A stretch of DNA of 64,000 bases from Aneurinibacillus aneurinilyticus ATCC 12856 (lineage in GTDB: Bacteria > Bacillota > Bacilli > Aneurinibacillales > Aneurinibacillaceae), in assembly GCF_000466385.1 (NCBI RefSeq), contig NZ_KE952672.1, forward strand, positions 1-64,000, given 5' to 3'. Each line of letters opens with the position of its first letter. The first letter of the stretch is position 1. Under the pieces are notes generated by a model. It was not told where the DNA came from. It saw only the letters and a program-made list of their open reading frames with translations, and did not search any database. Shown one piece after another: positions 15,521-24,240 of this stretch. A program made the translations under genes and the position numbers.

Positions 15521-16285
15521 TCATGGACGCTTCCGCTTTTGTTTGCGTTCCGGAGTGCCATGGAGCAATCGGTAGGCGAGTGCAGGCCGGGGAGTGATAA
15601 TTCCATCTGTTCCTAAGTCGATCATCTTCTTAATCTCGGCGAGCGTATTGACCTGGTAAGGAACAACTTTTAAACCCTGTTCACCGCAGGATAACAGTAA
15701 TTCCTCGGTAATCTCCTGGATGGGCGGATGAATGTATGTACATGCGTATTCTTTAGCATATTTCCATGGCTCTTTAAGCCGGCCGAAATAAAGAAACGCA
15801 ATGTCAGATGCGCATCCGTTCTTGTGCAAAAGCTCCAGGCTGAACGGATTGAAGGTCGAGATTGTGACCTGTTTTTCCATGTTATGAAGACGGATTAACT
15901 CAACCACCTTCTTCTCTAGCCCGTTTCGCATGGCGAAAAAATTTTTAAGCTCAATGTTTATCATGATATTTTTGCCGGTGAACTGTTTAAATACCTGCTC
16001 CAATGTCGGTATGCGGACCCCCGCAAATGTCGTATGTTTCCAGATGCCAAAGTCCATCGTCCGCAGTTGCTTAAGCGTGTAATCGCTGATTTTTCCCCGT
16101 CGTCCAGTAATACGTTGTAAAGTCCAATCATGAAATACGACAATCTGTTCATCGCGGGTTAACTGTACATCAAGTTCAATACCGTTTGCTCCGTCCTTTA
16201 TTGCACGGGTAAAAGCGGGCAGCGTATTCTCAGGGAAGCGAATAGAGGAGCCGCGGTGCGCATAAATAAGAAACATATTATTCAT
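15521..16285 (-). CDS. Glycerophosphodiester phosphodiesterase (GlpQ/UgpQ-like)
   Basis: This cytoplasmic protein of 254 residues has the GDPD TIM-barrel motifs: YAHRGSSIRFPENTLPAF with the catalytic His, the metal-binding ELDVQLTRD, and VVFHDWTLQRITG with the second catalytic His. It should hydrolyse glycerophosphodiesters to glycerol-3-phosphate and an alcohol. No signal peptide is present, so it is of the intracellular UgpQ type. The start is at 16285, with GCGAGG upstream. It is monocistronic, divergent from tRNA-Gln. Confidence 0.9.
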   Translation of the reverse strand: MNNMFLIYAHRGSSIRFPENTLPAFTRAIKDGANGIELDVQLTRDEQIVVFHDWTLQRITGRRGKISDYTLKQLRTMDFGIWKHTTFAGVRIPTLEQVFKQFTGKNIMINIELKNFFAMRNGLEKKVVELIRLHNMEKQVTISTFNPFSLELLHKNGCASDIAFLYFGRLKEPWKYAKEYACTYIHPPIQEITEELLLSCGEQGLKVVPYQVNTLAEIKKMIDLGTDGIITPRPALAYRLLHGTPERKQKRKRP

Positions 16286-16361
16286 ATACCAAGCAGCCTC
16301 GCTTATTTTTTATGATATGTTTGTATAAACTATGCAGAAAAAGCCATACTAATGATAACGT

Positions 16362-16436
16362 TGGACAGTAGCCAAGCGGTAAGGCACCGGACTTTGACTC
16401 CGTTATACGAAGGTTCGATCCCTTCCTGTCCAGCCA
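16362..16436 (+). tRNA. trnQ: tRNA-Gln (UUG)
   Basis: The 72-base cloverleaf has acceptor arm TGGACAG/CTGTCCA, D-arm GCCAAGCGGTAAGGC, anticodon loop CTTTGAC with anticodon TTG at 16394-16396, and T-arm GGTTCGATCCC. The CCA end is encoded (16434-16436). Confidence 0.97.
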
Positions 16437-16478
16437 TTTTTGTATCTTCATAATGATGTATTATTGATTATAAAGGGG

Positions 16479-16506
16479 CTAGGATCTCAGATGAGACCTA
16501 GTCTTT
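16479..16506 (+). terminator. tRNA-Gln terminator
   Basis: CTAGG-A-TCTC (16479-16488) pairs with GAGACCTAG (16493-16501), with one bulged A, then TCTTTT. Confidence 0.75.
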
Positions 16507-16606
16507 TAGGCGTATAGGCATTATTTTTTTGAAAACACATTAGAAAATATACACTCGCAGCCAGACGGGGTTATACTTAAATTATATGGAACGGAGGGAA
16601 AAAATA

Positions 16607-17338
16607 ATGGATGTTTCATGGTTCGTAAAGTCATTTCAGGAGGATTATTCCACACTTTACCAGCATCGGGATGAAGAGTCAGCACGAAAAGAAATTGATG
16701 GGCTCCTCCAAAAGCTGCCGTTGCCAAAGACGGGGCGGGTGCTTGATTTCTGTTGCGGCGACGGTAGACACACACGCGCATTAGCGCGACATGGCTACGA
16801 AGTGGTCGGCTTTGATTTGTCTGAGTATTTGTTAGAGCAAGCGCATCAAAAAACAAAAGATAAAAACATCACATACTACAGATATGATATGCGTGAAATC
16901 CCGTTTGACAGTGAATTCGATATAGTATTTAATCTGTTTACCAGTTTTGGTTATTTCCCGGACGATGCGGAAAACGAAAAGGTCCTGCACAGAATGGCGC
17001 AGGCGCTCCGTCCAGATGGTCATTTTGTGATTGATTATTTGAATCCGTTGTACATTGAAGAGCACCTTGTACCGGAGTCGAGTCGTGAAGTTGAGAATAA
17101 GCACATTGTTGAGCGCCGTAAAATTGAAAATGGCTTTGTTGTGAAAGAAATTAACATTACAGAAAACGACCAGACGCGCCAGTTCTGGGAAAGGGTGCGG
17201 CTGTACAGTCTTGAAGAGATGAAAGCAATGCTCTCCCGTGCTGGTATGGAAGTCGAAAGCGTGTATGGTGATTATGATTTCCGTGCGTATTCCAAAGAAG
17301 GTAAACGAATGATCATTTATGGTCACTGTCGTAAATGA
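16607..17338 (+). CDS. Class I SAM-dependent methyltransferase
   Basis: This is a soluble methyltransferase of 243 residues. Motif I is RVLDFCCGDGRHTRALARHG, beta-2 ends in GFDLSEYLL, and the motif IV region is FDIVFNLFTSFGYF with the post-motif ALRPDGHFVIDYLNP. The C-terminal part resembles the SAM-methyltransferases that carry a small beta insert (FWERVRLYSLEEM). The substrate is unknown. ATG 16607 is used because GGAGGGA precedes it; 16586 lacks a site. It is monocistronic with a terminator. Confidence 0.85.
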   Translation: MDVSWFVKSFQEDYSTLYQHRDEESARKEIDGLLQKLPLPKTGRVLDFCCGDGRHTRALARHGYEVVGFDLSEYLLEQAHQKTKDKNITYYRYDMREIPFDSEFDIVFNLFTSFGYFPDDAENEKVLHRMAQALRPDGHFVIDYLNPLYIEEHLVPESSREVENKHIVERRKIENGFVVKEINITENDQTRQFWERVRLYSLEEMKAMLSRAGMEVESVYGDYDFRAYSKEGKRMIIYGHCRK

Positions 17339-17393
17339 AGGGAGAATAGCGCATGCTCTCCGGCTAGAGGAACGTTTAAAATAATAAAAATAA

Positions 17394-17420
17394 AAAACGA
17401 GGCCATAGCGCCTCGTTTTC
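17394..17420. terminator. Bidirectional terminator
   Basis: AAAACGAGGC (17394-17403) pairs with GCCTCGTTTT (17410-17419). It is shared by the methyltransferase gene and the small minus-strand gene. Confidence 0.92.
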
Positions 17421-17421
17421 T

Positions 17422-17556
17422 TTAAAATTTACCTAAATTCGAAATTTCACCACTGATTTCAACTAGTGCTTGCAGCGCTTCGACAGATTGAAACGCGAAA
17501 ATCGGGAGAGCGACGATATAGAGTAAACCTTCACCAATCATGTTCATAATGCTCAT
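17422..17556 (-). CDS. Small hydrophobic protein, unknown
   Basis: The reverse strand encodes 44 residues starting MSIMNMIGEGLLYIVALPIF. Hydrophobic residues cover about 12-30 and the end is SGEISNLGKF. AGAGGAG lies at normal spacing before the ATG at 17556. I do not recognise the family; it could be a single-pass or membrane-associated peptide. The shared terminator and ribosome site support a real gene. Confidence 0.6.
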   Translation of the reverse strand: MSIMNMIGEGLLYIVALPIFAFQSVEALQALVEISGEISNLGKF

Positions 17557-17630
17557 CGCAATCACTCCTCTGTAAATTTTTATATAATTATGAATTTGAA
17601 GTATAGTTAATGATAAACTATTAATATTAT

Positions 17631-17654
17631 AATTACAATGTTAAAAATGTAATT
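17631..17654. repeat. Inverted repeat upstream of HxlR gene
   Basis: AATTACA (17631-17637) and TGTAATT (17648-17654) are exact complements separated by 10 bases, in an AT-rich stretch between the divergent small membrane gene and the HxlR regulator. A candidate HxlR operator. Confidence 0.4.
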
Positions 17655-17802
17655 TTCAAGTATAAATATGGCTGCAAATTTTGCAATACTACTGTATATT
17701 CAAAAATAAAATATGGGAAACTTATGTGAGCATGAAGAAAAATTAATCCTTTTATTTGTATCGTTACTTATTCGTGATAGAATAGAAATGGAGGTGTGTG
17801 TC

Positions 17803-18111
17803 GTGGATTACAGCAGAATGTGTCCTAAGTACGAGTCTGCTATTGAGCTTTTGGGCAAGAAATGGTCAGGATTAATTATTCGTGTGCTGCTAGGCGGCCC
17901 AAGACGCTTCAAAGATATTAAAGCGCAAATTCCGGAAATGAGCGATAGAATGCTGACGGAGCGAATTAAAGAATTCGAAGAAGCTGGTATCTTAAACCGT
18001 AAAGTATATCCAGAGACGCCAGTGCGTATTGAATATGAACTTACGGATAAAGGGCGGGCCCTGGAGCGGGTTATTGAGTCCATTCAGCATTGGGGCGAGA
18101 CATGGATGTAG
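17803..18111 (+). CDS. HxlR-family winged-helix regulator
   Basis: This 102-residue DNA-binding protein has the HxlR pattern: conserved Cys at CPKYESAIELLGKKWSGLII, then RRFKDIKAQIPEMSDRMLTERIKEFEEAGILNR as helix-turn-helix and wing, and YELTDKGRAL at the end. HxlR proteins sense aldehydes, quinones or redox change, often through the N-terminal Cys, and act as dimers. GTG at 17803 is chosen because GGAGGTG is correctly placed. The regulated gene is uncertain; the divergent small membrane gene is the nearest candidate. Confidence 0.9.
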   Translation: MDYSRMCPKYESAIELLGKKWSGLIIRVLLGGPRRFKDIKAQIPEMSDRMLTERIKEFEEAGILNRKVYPETPVRIEYELTDKGRALERVIESIQHWGETWM

Positions 18112-18126
18112 GGAAAGGCCAGACGG

Positions 18127-18159
18127 AAGCCAGACCGCTAAACGATCTGGCTTGTTTTT
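18127..18159 (+). terminator. Terminator of the HxlR gene
   Basis: AAGCCAGACCG (18127-18137) pairs with CGATCTGGCTT (18143-18153), then GTTTTT. Confidence 0.8.
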
Positions 18160-18202
18160 CATCCAGGAATATTGATGTATGTGTGTACGTAAGAGGGGAG
18201 AT

Positions 18203-18412
18203 TTAGAAGCGGCCGCCAAGCTGTTGCTCAGCCATTTGCACCAAACGCTTGGTAATTTCGCCACCAACCGAACCATTTTGGCGGGAAGTCGTATCCGGTC
18301 CCAGCTGTACGCCAAATTCGGAAGCGATTTCATACTTCATTTGGTCAAGCGCTTGTTGTGCACCGGGCACTACCAGATTGTTAGTGTTGGAGTTGCGTTG
18401 GTTTTGAGCCAT
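18203..18412 (-). CDS. Alpha/beta-type small acid-soluble spore protein
   Basis: This 69-residue protein is a typical alpha/beta SASP with [22 protein letters not shown] (the first half containing the GPR protease cleavage region E-I-A) and [22 protein letters not shown], the conserved DNA-binding repeat. These proteins coat spore DNA and protect it against UV and heat, and are degraded at germination. AAGGAG lies ahead of the ATG. Expression should be forespore sigma-G dependent; I could not place a convincing sigma-G promoter. The 5' leader holds a small perfect hairpin. Confidence 0.96.
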   Translation of the reverse strand: MAQNQRNSNTNNLVVPGAQQALDQMKYEIASEFGVQLGPDTTSRQNGSVGGEITKRLVQMAEQQLGGRF

Positions 18413-18446
18413 GGTTTGTTCATCTCCTTACGAGAGTTTGTATTAT

Positions 18447-18464
18447 CAAGGATAGTTATCCTTG
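18447..18464 (-). repeat. Hairpin in the SASP leader
   Basis: CAAGGATA and TATCCTTG are exact complements around GT, 35 bases upstream of the SASP start. Possibly an mRNA-stabilising stem or an operator. Confidence 0.4.
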
Positions 18465-18541
18465 TAAGTATATTGTCACAAAATATTCATCATCTTAAAC
18501 ATGGTAAATTATAGGATTTGAAGCGGTGAGGGAGGAGCCAG

Positions 18542-18787
18542 ATGGTCATACAACTGGTATTATATTTTGGGGGACTTGTAACGTTTGCTGTATCACTTGT
18601 CACTTATTTCGCTACTAAGCGGGCATGGCCAGCGCCTGTTGTGCTAATGCCGATGTTCGCTTTTGTATCGTATTATTCGACAAACAAGCAAATGATTTTA
18701 TGGATTGGGGCTGGGTTTTCGCTGCTGGCATATCTTGTTGCACTTACTATTAAAGTTCTGATAAAAAGAGAGAAGCAGCAGGGATGA
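18542..18787 (+). CDS. Small membrane protein, DUF2651-like
   Basis: This 81-residue protein has three hydrophobic segments (about 3-24, 30-45, 50-72) and a basic tail (KVLIKREKQQ). The pattern PVVLMPMFAFVSYYSTNKQMILW resembles the uncharacterised DUF2651 membrane family; this is a tentative match. GGGAGGAG precedes the ATG. The next gene starts 15 bases downstream, so the two form an operon, but no function can be inferred. Confidence 0.65.
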   Translation: MVIQLVLYFGGLVTFAVSLVTYFATKRAWPAPVVLMPMFAFVSYYSTNKQMILWIGAGFSLLAYLVALTIKVLIKREKQQG

Positions 18788-18802
18788 AGAAAGGAGAACT
18801 AG

Positions 18803-19246
18803 ATGAAACAGATTACATGCCCTTATTGCGGAAAACAGGTGACTGGAAATCATCGCTATGAGGTAAAGTGTTACCATTGCGGAAATTATAGCTATCTAAC
18901 CAAAGGGCTGCCGGCCGAGCAGGAAAAAAAGGAGCTTAGTGAAGCAGCTCATGAATATGCATATGCGTATGTACCGCAGCATGTTCGGGAGTATGCTGAT
19001 AAGTATGGTCTGGCTCAGTCCGGCCCAACGACGCTTCGCTGGTTCCGTGATCACGAGGAAGAAGCGTACAGAACAATTGTCCAGTTCCTCGATGAGAAAT
19101 TGGACGAAGAAGTACTGAGCAAGCTGCATAAAGAACATAACAGAACAATGCCATTTGTATTGTTTGCACTTGATTATCTCCATTTTCCATTGCAGCGTGC
19201 TTCGTTGGAATGGGAAGCAGATCAGACGGGCAGCAGTGAATTTTAA
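18803..19246 (+). CDS. Zinc-ribbon protein, unknown
   Basis: This 147-residue protein opens with a zinc ribbon formed by CPYCGK and CYHCGN, about 20 residues apart. It continues as a mostly helical acidic domain rich in Glu, Tyr and His (EAAHEYAYAYVPQHVREYADKY). I do not recognise the C-terminal part. AAGGAG lies before the ATG. It is co-transcribed with the small membrane protein upstream. The ribbon could bind nucleic acid or act structurally. Confidence 0.7.
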   Translation: MKQITCPYCGKQVTGNHRYEVKCYHCGNYSYLTKGLPAEQEKKELSEAAHEYAYAYVPQHVREYADKYGLAQSGPTTLRWFRDHEEEAYRTIVQFLDEKLDEEVLSKLHKEHNRTMPFVLFALDYLHFPLQRASLEWEADQTGSSEF

Positions 19247-19263
19247 GTATAAATGAGATGTCC

Positions 19264-19298
19264 AAGCTCTTATTTGCGTATGCCGATAGGAGCTTTTC
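19264..19298 (+). terminator. Terminator of the zinc-ribbon operon
   Basis: AAGCTC (19264-19269) pairs with GAGCTT (19290-19295), followed by TTCTT. A weak but well-placed stem. Confidence 0.55.
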
Positions 19299-19387
19299 TT
19301 ATAAGCTGAGGAGTTGTCAAGCAGGATTTTCCTCCGGTATCGTACAATTGTAAATCAAGGAAAAGAAAAAGGAGAGAGAGTAGAGGA

Positions 19388-20113
19388 ATGGGTAAACTAA
19401 ATCAAGTGAACGTAAATCATAAATTTGACACAAAAAAAGAGTACAAAGAAGAGCTGAAAAAATATCAACTGGAGCTTTTGCGCTTGCAGCAACAGTTTTA
19501 TCAGAAAGGTATTCCGCTTATTCTTGTGTTTGAAGGCTGGGATGCAGGTGGTAAGGGGGGGGCTATTCGCCGCCTTACGGAGAAAATTGACCCACGTGGA
19601 TTCCAGGTTCATGCTATTAGTGCTCCGAATGTAATCGAAGCGAAGTACCATTATTTGTGGCGTTTCTGGAACAAGCTCCCTGCTAAAGGCCAAATCGGCA
19701 TTTTTGATCGCTCCTGGTATGGACGTGTGCTGGTGGAGCGAGTGGAAAAGTTGGCAACTGAAGAGGAATGGAAGCGTGCCTACCGCGAGATTAATGAGTT
19801 CGAAAAAGTGCTCGCTGATGACGGAGCAGTCATTGTAAAGTTTTGGTTACATATATCTAAACAGGAACAACTTGAACGGTTCGAGGAACGAAAAAACAAT
19901 CCGTTTAAAAATTGGAAATTGACAGAAGAGGATTGGCGCAACCGTGAGAAGTGGGATGATTATGAGCAGGCGGTTGATGAAATGCTGGAGAAAACCGATA
20001 AACCTCATGCTTCATGGCATGTTATCGGGGGCAATTATAAGTGGCATGCTCGTGTGGCAGTGCTGAAAACAATTGTTAAAACGATGGAAGCCCACCTGTG
20101 TACTGAAAAATAA
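19388..20113 (+). CDS. Polyphosphate kinase 2 family protein
   Basis: This 241-residue enzyme is of the single-domain PPK2 type. The Walker A-like EGWDAGGKGGAIRRL, the lid/Walker B region IGIFDRSWYGRVLVERV and the FWLHISKQEQLERFEER block are intact. PPK2 enzymes transfer phosphate between polyphosphate and nucleotides (mainly making ADP/ATP or GTP from NMP/NDP). Substrate class cannot be fixed from sequence. GGAGAG lies upstream of the ATG. It stands ahead of the large dynamin gene by about 100 bases with no clear terminator between. Confidence 0.92.
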   Translation: MGKLNQVNVNHKFDTKKEYKEELKKYQLELLRLQQQFYQKGIPLILVFEGWDAGGKGGAIRRLTEKIDPRGFQVHAISAPNVIEAKYHYLWRFWNKLPAKGQIGIFDRSWYGRVLVERVEKLATEEEWKRAYREINEFEKVLADDGAVIVKFWLHISKQEQLERFEERKNNPFKNWKLTEEDWRNREKWDDYEQAVDEMLEKTDKPHASWHVIGGNYKWHARVAVLKTIVKTMEAHLCTEK

Positions 20114-20214
20114 ATATTACAACAGTTGCACGAACAATACGGGGATGGTAGATTAATGACATAAAATGTACACAAAATATGTGTAGACAAATAAGAGAAA
20201 CAGCGGTGAGTGGA

Positions 20215-23200
20215 ATGATTGAAACAATAGAACGCCTATCACAGGCTCAGGAGGAGCGGGGCCAGGTACCCGCCGAAGTGCTGTATTATAGGGTTAAGAA
20301 GCTAAAGGAAGGCTTTGCTGCCGCAGGAGATGAGAAAAACGCCAAAAAAGCGGAGCAGTTGCTCGAAAAATTATACAAGAAAGAATTTACTGTTGCTTTT
20401 TGCGGTCATTTCTCTGCAGGAAAGTCAAGCATGATTAATGCGTTAATGGGTGCTCAAGTATTGCCGTCAAGCCCGATTCCGACAAGTGCCAATGTTGTGA
20501 GCATTAAAACAGGAAAAAAATCAGCCCGTATTTTTTTGAAACATAGTGCGCCTGTCGATTTTCCGGCGAATTATGATGTAAGCGAGCTTAAGAAATATGC
20601 AGTAAACGGAGATGAAGTAGAAACAATTGAATTATATCATCCATCCAATCTGCTTGGAGAAACAGTAAGCATTATGGATACACCGGGTATTGATTCTACT
20701 GATGATGCACACAAAGTATCAACCGAGTCGTCCCTGCATCTATCCGACGCTGTATTGTATGTAATGGACTATAACCATGTCCAGTCTGAAGTGAATTTCC
20801 AATTTACCAAGACGTTGAAAGACCGGGGAGTGCCGGTATATCTGGTCATTAATCAGGTTGATAAACATGTGGACTTCGAGCTGAGTTTTGAGCAATATCG
20901 TGCAAGCGTAATTGATGCTTTCCGACATTGGGATATCGAACCGGACGGTATTTACTTTACATCTTTAAAAGATGCAAACCATCCGGAGAACGAATGGTCT
21001 AAGTTGTTGGCAAAGCTGGGACAATTGTTCAAAGAGAAGGAAACGTTGATCATTCCGAGCATCATGCGGGCTGCTATGTATTTGATCGGTGAGCATCGCA
21101 GATTTCTGCATGATGCACATGCGATACAGCGTGAGCCGCTTGAGCGTTTGCTGGAGCAGAAGGCAGAAGAGGAGAATGTGCAAGAGAAATATGCGATGCT
21201 TGAGCACCGCCTCGCTTCTTTGTTTGAACCGGCTGATAAGCTTGAAGAAGAAGGAAAGCAAGAACTACAGAACATTTTGGATAATGCACCACTTATTCCT
21301 TTTTCGACGCGCGAATTGGCCCGACTATTTTTAGAGAGCCGTCAGCCCGGTTTCAAGGTCGGCTTTTTGTTTGCAGGTGGCAAAACAAAGGAAGAGAAAG
21401 CGAAGCGATTAAAAGATCTGTATATCGAGTTGTCCGAGAATGCATCTGCCCATCTTGAATGGCATATTAAAAGTCTTTTACGTACGCTTCCGGAGAAGTA
21501 TGGTTACGATGATAGCGAGTATGAAAAGAAAGTTATGGAGTTTGCTGTACCTTTTTCCGAAGAAGTGCTGGAAAATGAAGTGAAGGCGGGCGCACTGACA
21601 GGCGGGGAAGCGATTCTGAATTATTCCAAAGACATCGCAAATAGCGTGAAGAGTTTGTATCGCCGTGCTGCTCTGGAGATGATTGAGAACGCCTCGCGGA
21701 AGATGCGTGAACAGGCCGAGACGAAGGCGGTAAATATTCGGCAGGAGTTGGATGCCGTACGCGTCTTGAAGGAGGCGGAAGACGGACTTCTGGCATTGGA
21801 CAATCAGGAAGCGCTGGCTGAGGAGCGCCTTTCTGATATGGTCATACAAGGTGTTCCGGAGGAAGATCAGGCTGAACCACTTCCAGCATACGAGCAGCAA
21901 GTAGCTGAACAGGTGGTTGCACCGACAACCTCCCCTGACGGCACGAAAGCTCGGAATCCGGTTAGTTTAACGAACGTGCGGGAAGAAAAACCGGCAGATG
22001 AAGCTACAACGTATTCTTCATCGATTAAAAAAGATTATAAATCGCATATGCTTGAAACGGCAGATGTGTTAAGGCAAACTTCACAGCGTGTTCATGATAT
22101 TCCAGGACTCGCGGGTATCGCGCGTGCCATGGAGCAGCGTGCCGAACGATTGGAGAAAAATCGCTTTACTGTTGCTCTATTCGGTGCGTTTAGTGCGGGA
22201 AAATCATCGTTTGCTAATGCGCTGATGGGTGATTTAATTCTGCCGGTATCACCGAATCCGACCACTGCCGCAATCAATAAAATTCTCCCACCTGATGAGC
22301 ACAATCCACATGCCAGTGTTCGTGTGCGTTTGAAAACGCATCAGGATGTTACGAACGATGTTCTTCATTCGTTGGAAGTATTCGATGTTCATGCGGATAC
22401 GATCGAACAGGCGATTGAGAAAACATCGACGCTTGATGCGGGCGACATACATCCGACAGCGAAGCCGCATTATAGCTTCCTGCGTGCCGTGCAGCGGGGG
22501 TATGGAGAGATTGAATACCAGCTCGGTCAGGATATCATCATCGGACTGCAGGAATTCCAGGAATTCGTTGCTCAGGAGCATAAAGCATGCTTCGTGGAGT
22601 GGATCGAGTTGTATTATGATTGTCCGCTCACCCGTCAGGGAATTATTCTGGTAGATACACCAGGAGCTGATTCCATTAATGCCCGTCATACAGGCGTGGC
22701 CTTTGAATACATCAAGAATGCAGATGCCGTATTGTTTGTTACTTATTATAATCATGCGTTTTCACATGCGGATCGGGAGTTTCTTATCCAGTTGGGACGT
22801 GTAAAAGACACGTTCGCTATGGATAAGATGTTCTTCTTGGTCAATGCCGCAGACCTTGCTCATTCACAGGAAGAGCTGGATGGCGTCGTAGAACATGTTG
22901 TGCAGAATCTTGCTACCTGTGGCATTGTGCGTCCGCGTATTTATCCTGTATCAAGCCAAACTGCGCTTCTGGCAAGAATGGGCGAGCGGGGCAAGCTAAG
23001 TGAATCAGCGACGGGTGTTCTCCGCAAGCGGCTTGGCATAGTCGAGGGCGAAGCACTTCCTTCGGTGGAAGAGGCGTTACGTTTCTCGGGATTACAGCGT
23101 TTTGAGGAAGAGTTTATTTCTTTTACATTGGAAGAATTAACACAAATTGCACTTAATGAAGCGTTTGCGGAAGTGCGACGGGTTCTGAAGACGATAGATG

Positions 23201-24006
23201 ACTTCATCGCTGCGGCACGCCAGGATGTGAGCCTGCGAGAGCAAAAGCTGCGCGAAGCAAAAGAGCGTCGGGAAAGTGCGTTGCAGACGGTACAAGAGCT
23301 GGATGCAGCGGCCGATATTCAGGCGGTGGAAAAAGAGATTCAAGAACTTGTTTATTATGTTAAGCAGCGAGTGATGCTTCGTTTCAGTGAAGCATTTCGC
23401 TATTCATTTAATCCGGCTTCTATTCAGAGTGATGGTCGTAATATGCAAAAAGCATTGCAGCTTTCTTTAGATGAGCTCTCACGTTTCCTAGCATTCGATC
23501 TTGCGCAGGAGATGAGGGCCACTGCGCTCCGTATCGAGAAGTTCATGGCAGGTGCGGGAGTGAAGCTGATAGAGAAGCTGACGGGACGCGTGCATGTCGA
23601 ACACTTCGAATTAAGGGCCTGGGAGCAGCCGACATACGATACACCGGACTTTGCTGCTGTTTTCCCTGAGGGAACAACCAATGACCTTAAAAGCTCGCTT
23701 AGCTTGTTTAAAAATCCGAAGCAATTCTTTGAGCAGGGTGGACAGGAAAAGATGAAGGAATCACTTGAACAGAAGTATCAGGTTCCGGTACAGGCTTATT
23801 TAGACAGAAGCGGGCAAGTGCTGCACGAGTACTATGTTCCCGCATTTGAACAAGAGGTCGAGGTGGCTCGTCAAAGGGCGATGACAGAAGTGGATGAGCA
23901 TTTTGCTGGACTTATTGCTGCACTTGACATGAAAATTGATGTGGAAAGTCTAATTGTCCGCAAGCAAGAGGTCGAGGCTATGCTAAGTGTGGTAATGGAC
24001 AAATAA
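20215..24006 (+). CDS. dynA: Bacterial dynamin with two GTPase domains (DynA-like)
   Basis: This protein of about 1263 residues is a tandem fusion of two dynamin modules, as in Bacillus subtilis DynA (about 1190 residues). GTPase 1 has GHFSAGKSSMINALMG, DTPGIDSTDD and NQVDKH; GTPase 2 has GAFSAGKSSFANALMG, DTPGADSINARHTG and VNAADLAHS. Long coiled-coil stalk regions follow each, and hydrophobic paddles tether membranes. DynA tethers and fuses membranes without nucleotide, helps repair pores, and delays phage lysis. The start is uncertain: ATG 20215 follows GGTGAGTGG; an earlier in-frame ATG is at 20179. Confidence 0.93.
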   Translation: MIETIERLSQAQEERGQVPAEVLYYRVKKLKEGFAAAGDEKNAKKAEQLLEKLYKKEFTVAFCGHFSAGKSSMINALMGAQVLPSSPIPTSANVVSIKTGKKSARIFLKHSAPVDFPANYDVSELKKYAVNGDEVETIELYHPSNLLGETVSIMDTPGIDSTDDAHKVSTESSLHLSDAVLYVMDYNHVQSEVNFQFTKTLKDRGVPVYLVINQVDKHVDFELSFEQYRASVIDAFRHWDIEPDGIYFTSLKDANHPENEWSKLLAKLGQLFKEKETLIIPSIMRAAMYLIGEHRRFLHDAHAIQREPLERLLEQKAEEENVQEKYAMLEHRLASLFEPADKLEEEGKQELQNILDNAPLIPFSTRELARLFLESRQPGFKVGFLFAGGKTKEEKAKRLKDLYIELSENASAHLEWHIKSLLRTLPEKYGYDDSEYEKKVMEFAVPFSEEVLENEVKAGALTGGEAILNYSKDIANSVKSLYRRAALEMIENASRKMREQAETKAVNIRQELDAVRVLKEAEDGLLALDNQEALAEERLSDMVIQGVPEEDQAEPLPAYEQQVAEQVVAPTTSPDGTKARNPVSLTNVREEKPADEATTYSSSIKKDYKSHMLETADVLRQTSQRVHDIPGLAGIARAMEQRAERLEKNRFTVALFGAFSAGKSSFANALMGDLILPVSPNPTTAAINKILPPDEHNPHASVRVRLKTHQDVTNDVLHSLEVFDVHADTIEQAIEKTSTLDAGDIHPTAKPHYSFLRAVQRGYGEIEYQLGQDIIIGLQEFQEFVAQEHKACFVEWIELYYDCPLTRQGIILVDTPGADSINARHTGVAFEYIKNADAVLFVTYYNHAFSHADREFLIQLGRVKDTFAMDKMFFLVNAADLAHSQEELDGVVEHVVQNLATCGIVRPRIYPVSSQTALLARMGERGKLSESATGVLRKRLGIVEGEALPSVEEALRFSGLQRFEEEFISFTLEELTQIALNEAFAEVRRVLKTIDDFIAAARQDVSLREQKLREAKERRESALQTVQELDAAADIQAVEKEIQELVYYVKQRVMLRFSEAFRYSFNPASIQSDGRNMQKALQLSLDELSRFLAFDLAQEMRATALRIEKFMAGAGVKLIEKLTGRVHVEHFELRAWEQPTYDTPDFAAVFPEGTTNDLKSSLSLFKNPKQFFEQGGQEKMKESLEQKYQVPVQAYLDRSGQVLHEYYVPAFEQEVEVARQRAMTEVDEHFAGLIAALDMKIDVESLIVRKQEVEAMLSVVMDK

Positions 24007-24032
24007 ATGTAAAATATAAGCAAACTTATCTC

Positions 24033-24240
24033 TCGCCACCCTATGTTTTTTTTACTATAATAAAGTAAAACTTCCACTAGCGGAGGTTCGTCACCCCTGC
24101 TAGTGGTTCGTTGCACTTATTGGGGTTTTAGGGGCAATTATTCCCCATGTAGTACACTTGAATTGAGGGTCTTACTGCCCGTTGGACCCGGATAATATGG
24201 AAGGAATACAGGGCAAAATAATAGGGTGGGTGAATATCGG
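24033..24240 (+). promoter_or_regulatory. Promoter and structured leader of the YugN-like gene
   Basis: TCGCCA (24033-24038), 17 bases, TATAAT (24056-24061). The leader of about 170 bases contains CCACTAGC (24074-24081) paired with GCTAGTGG (24099-24106), extendable inward, and a GGGG/CCCC hairpin near 24131-24147. It matches no riboswitch I can name; there is no T-run. Confidence 0.4.

Noticed and set aside
16362-16506. tRNA-Gln as a phage or island attachment site
   Set aside because: No integrase and no repeat of the tRNA 3' end were found nearby; the flanks are ordinary genes.
24170-24216. GGACCCGGATAATATGG resembling the 3' part of a TPP riboswitch
   Set aside because: The conserved CTGAGA core and the rest of the THI box are missing, and the downstream gene is not a thiamine gene.
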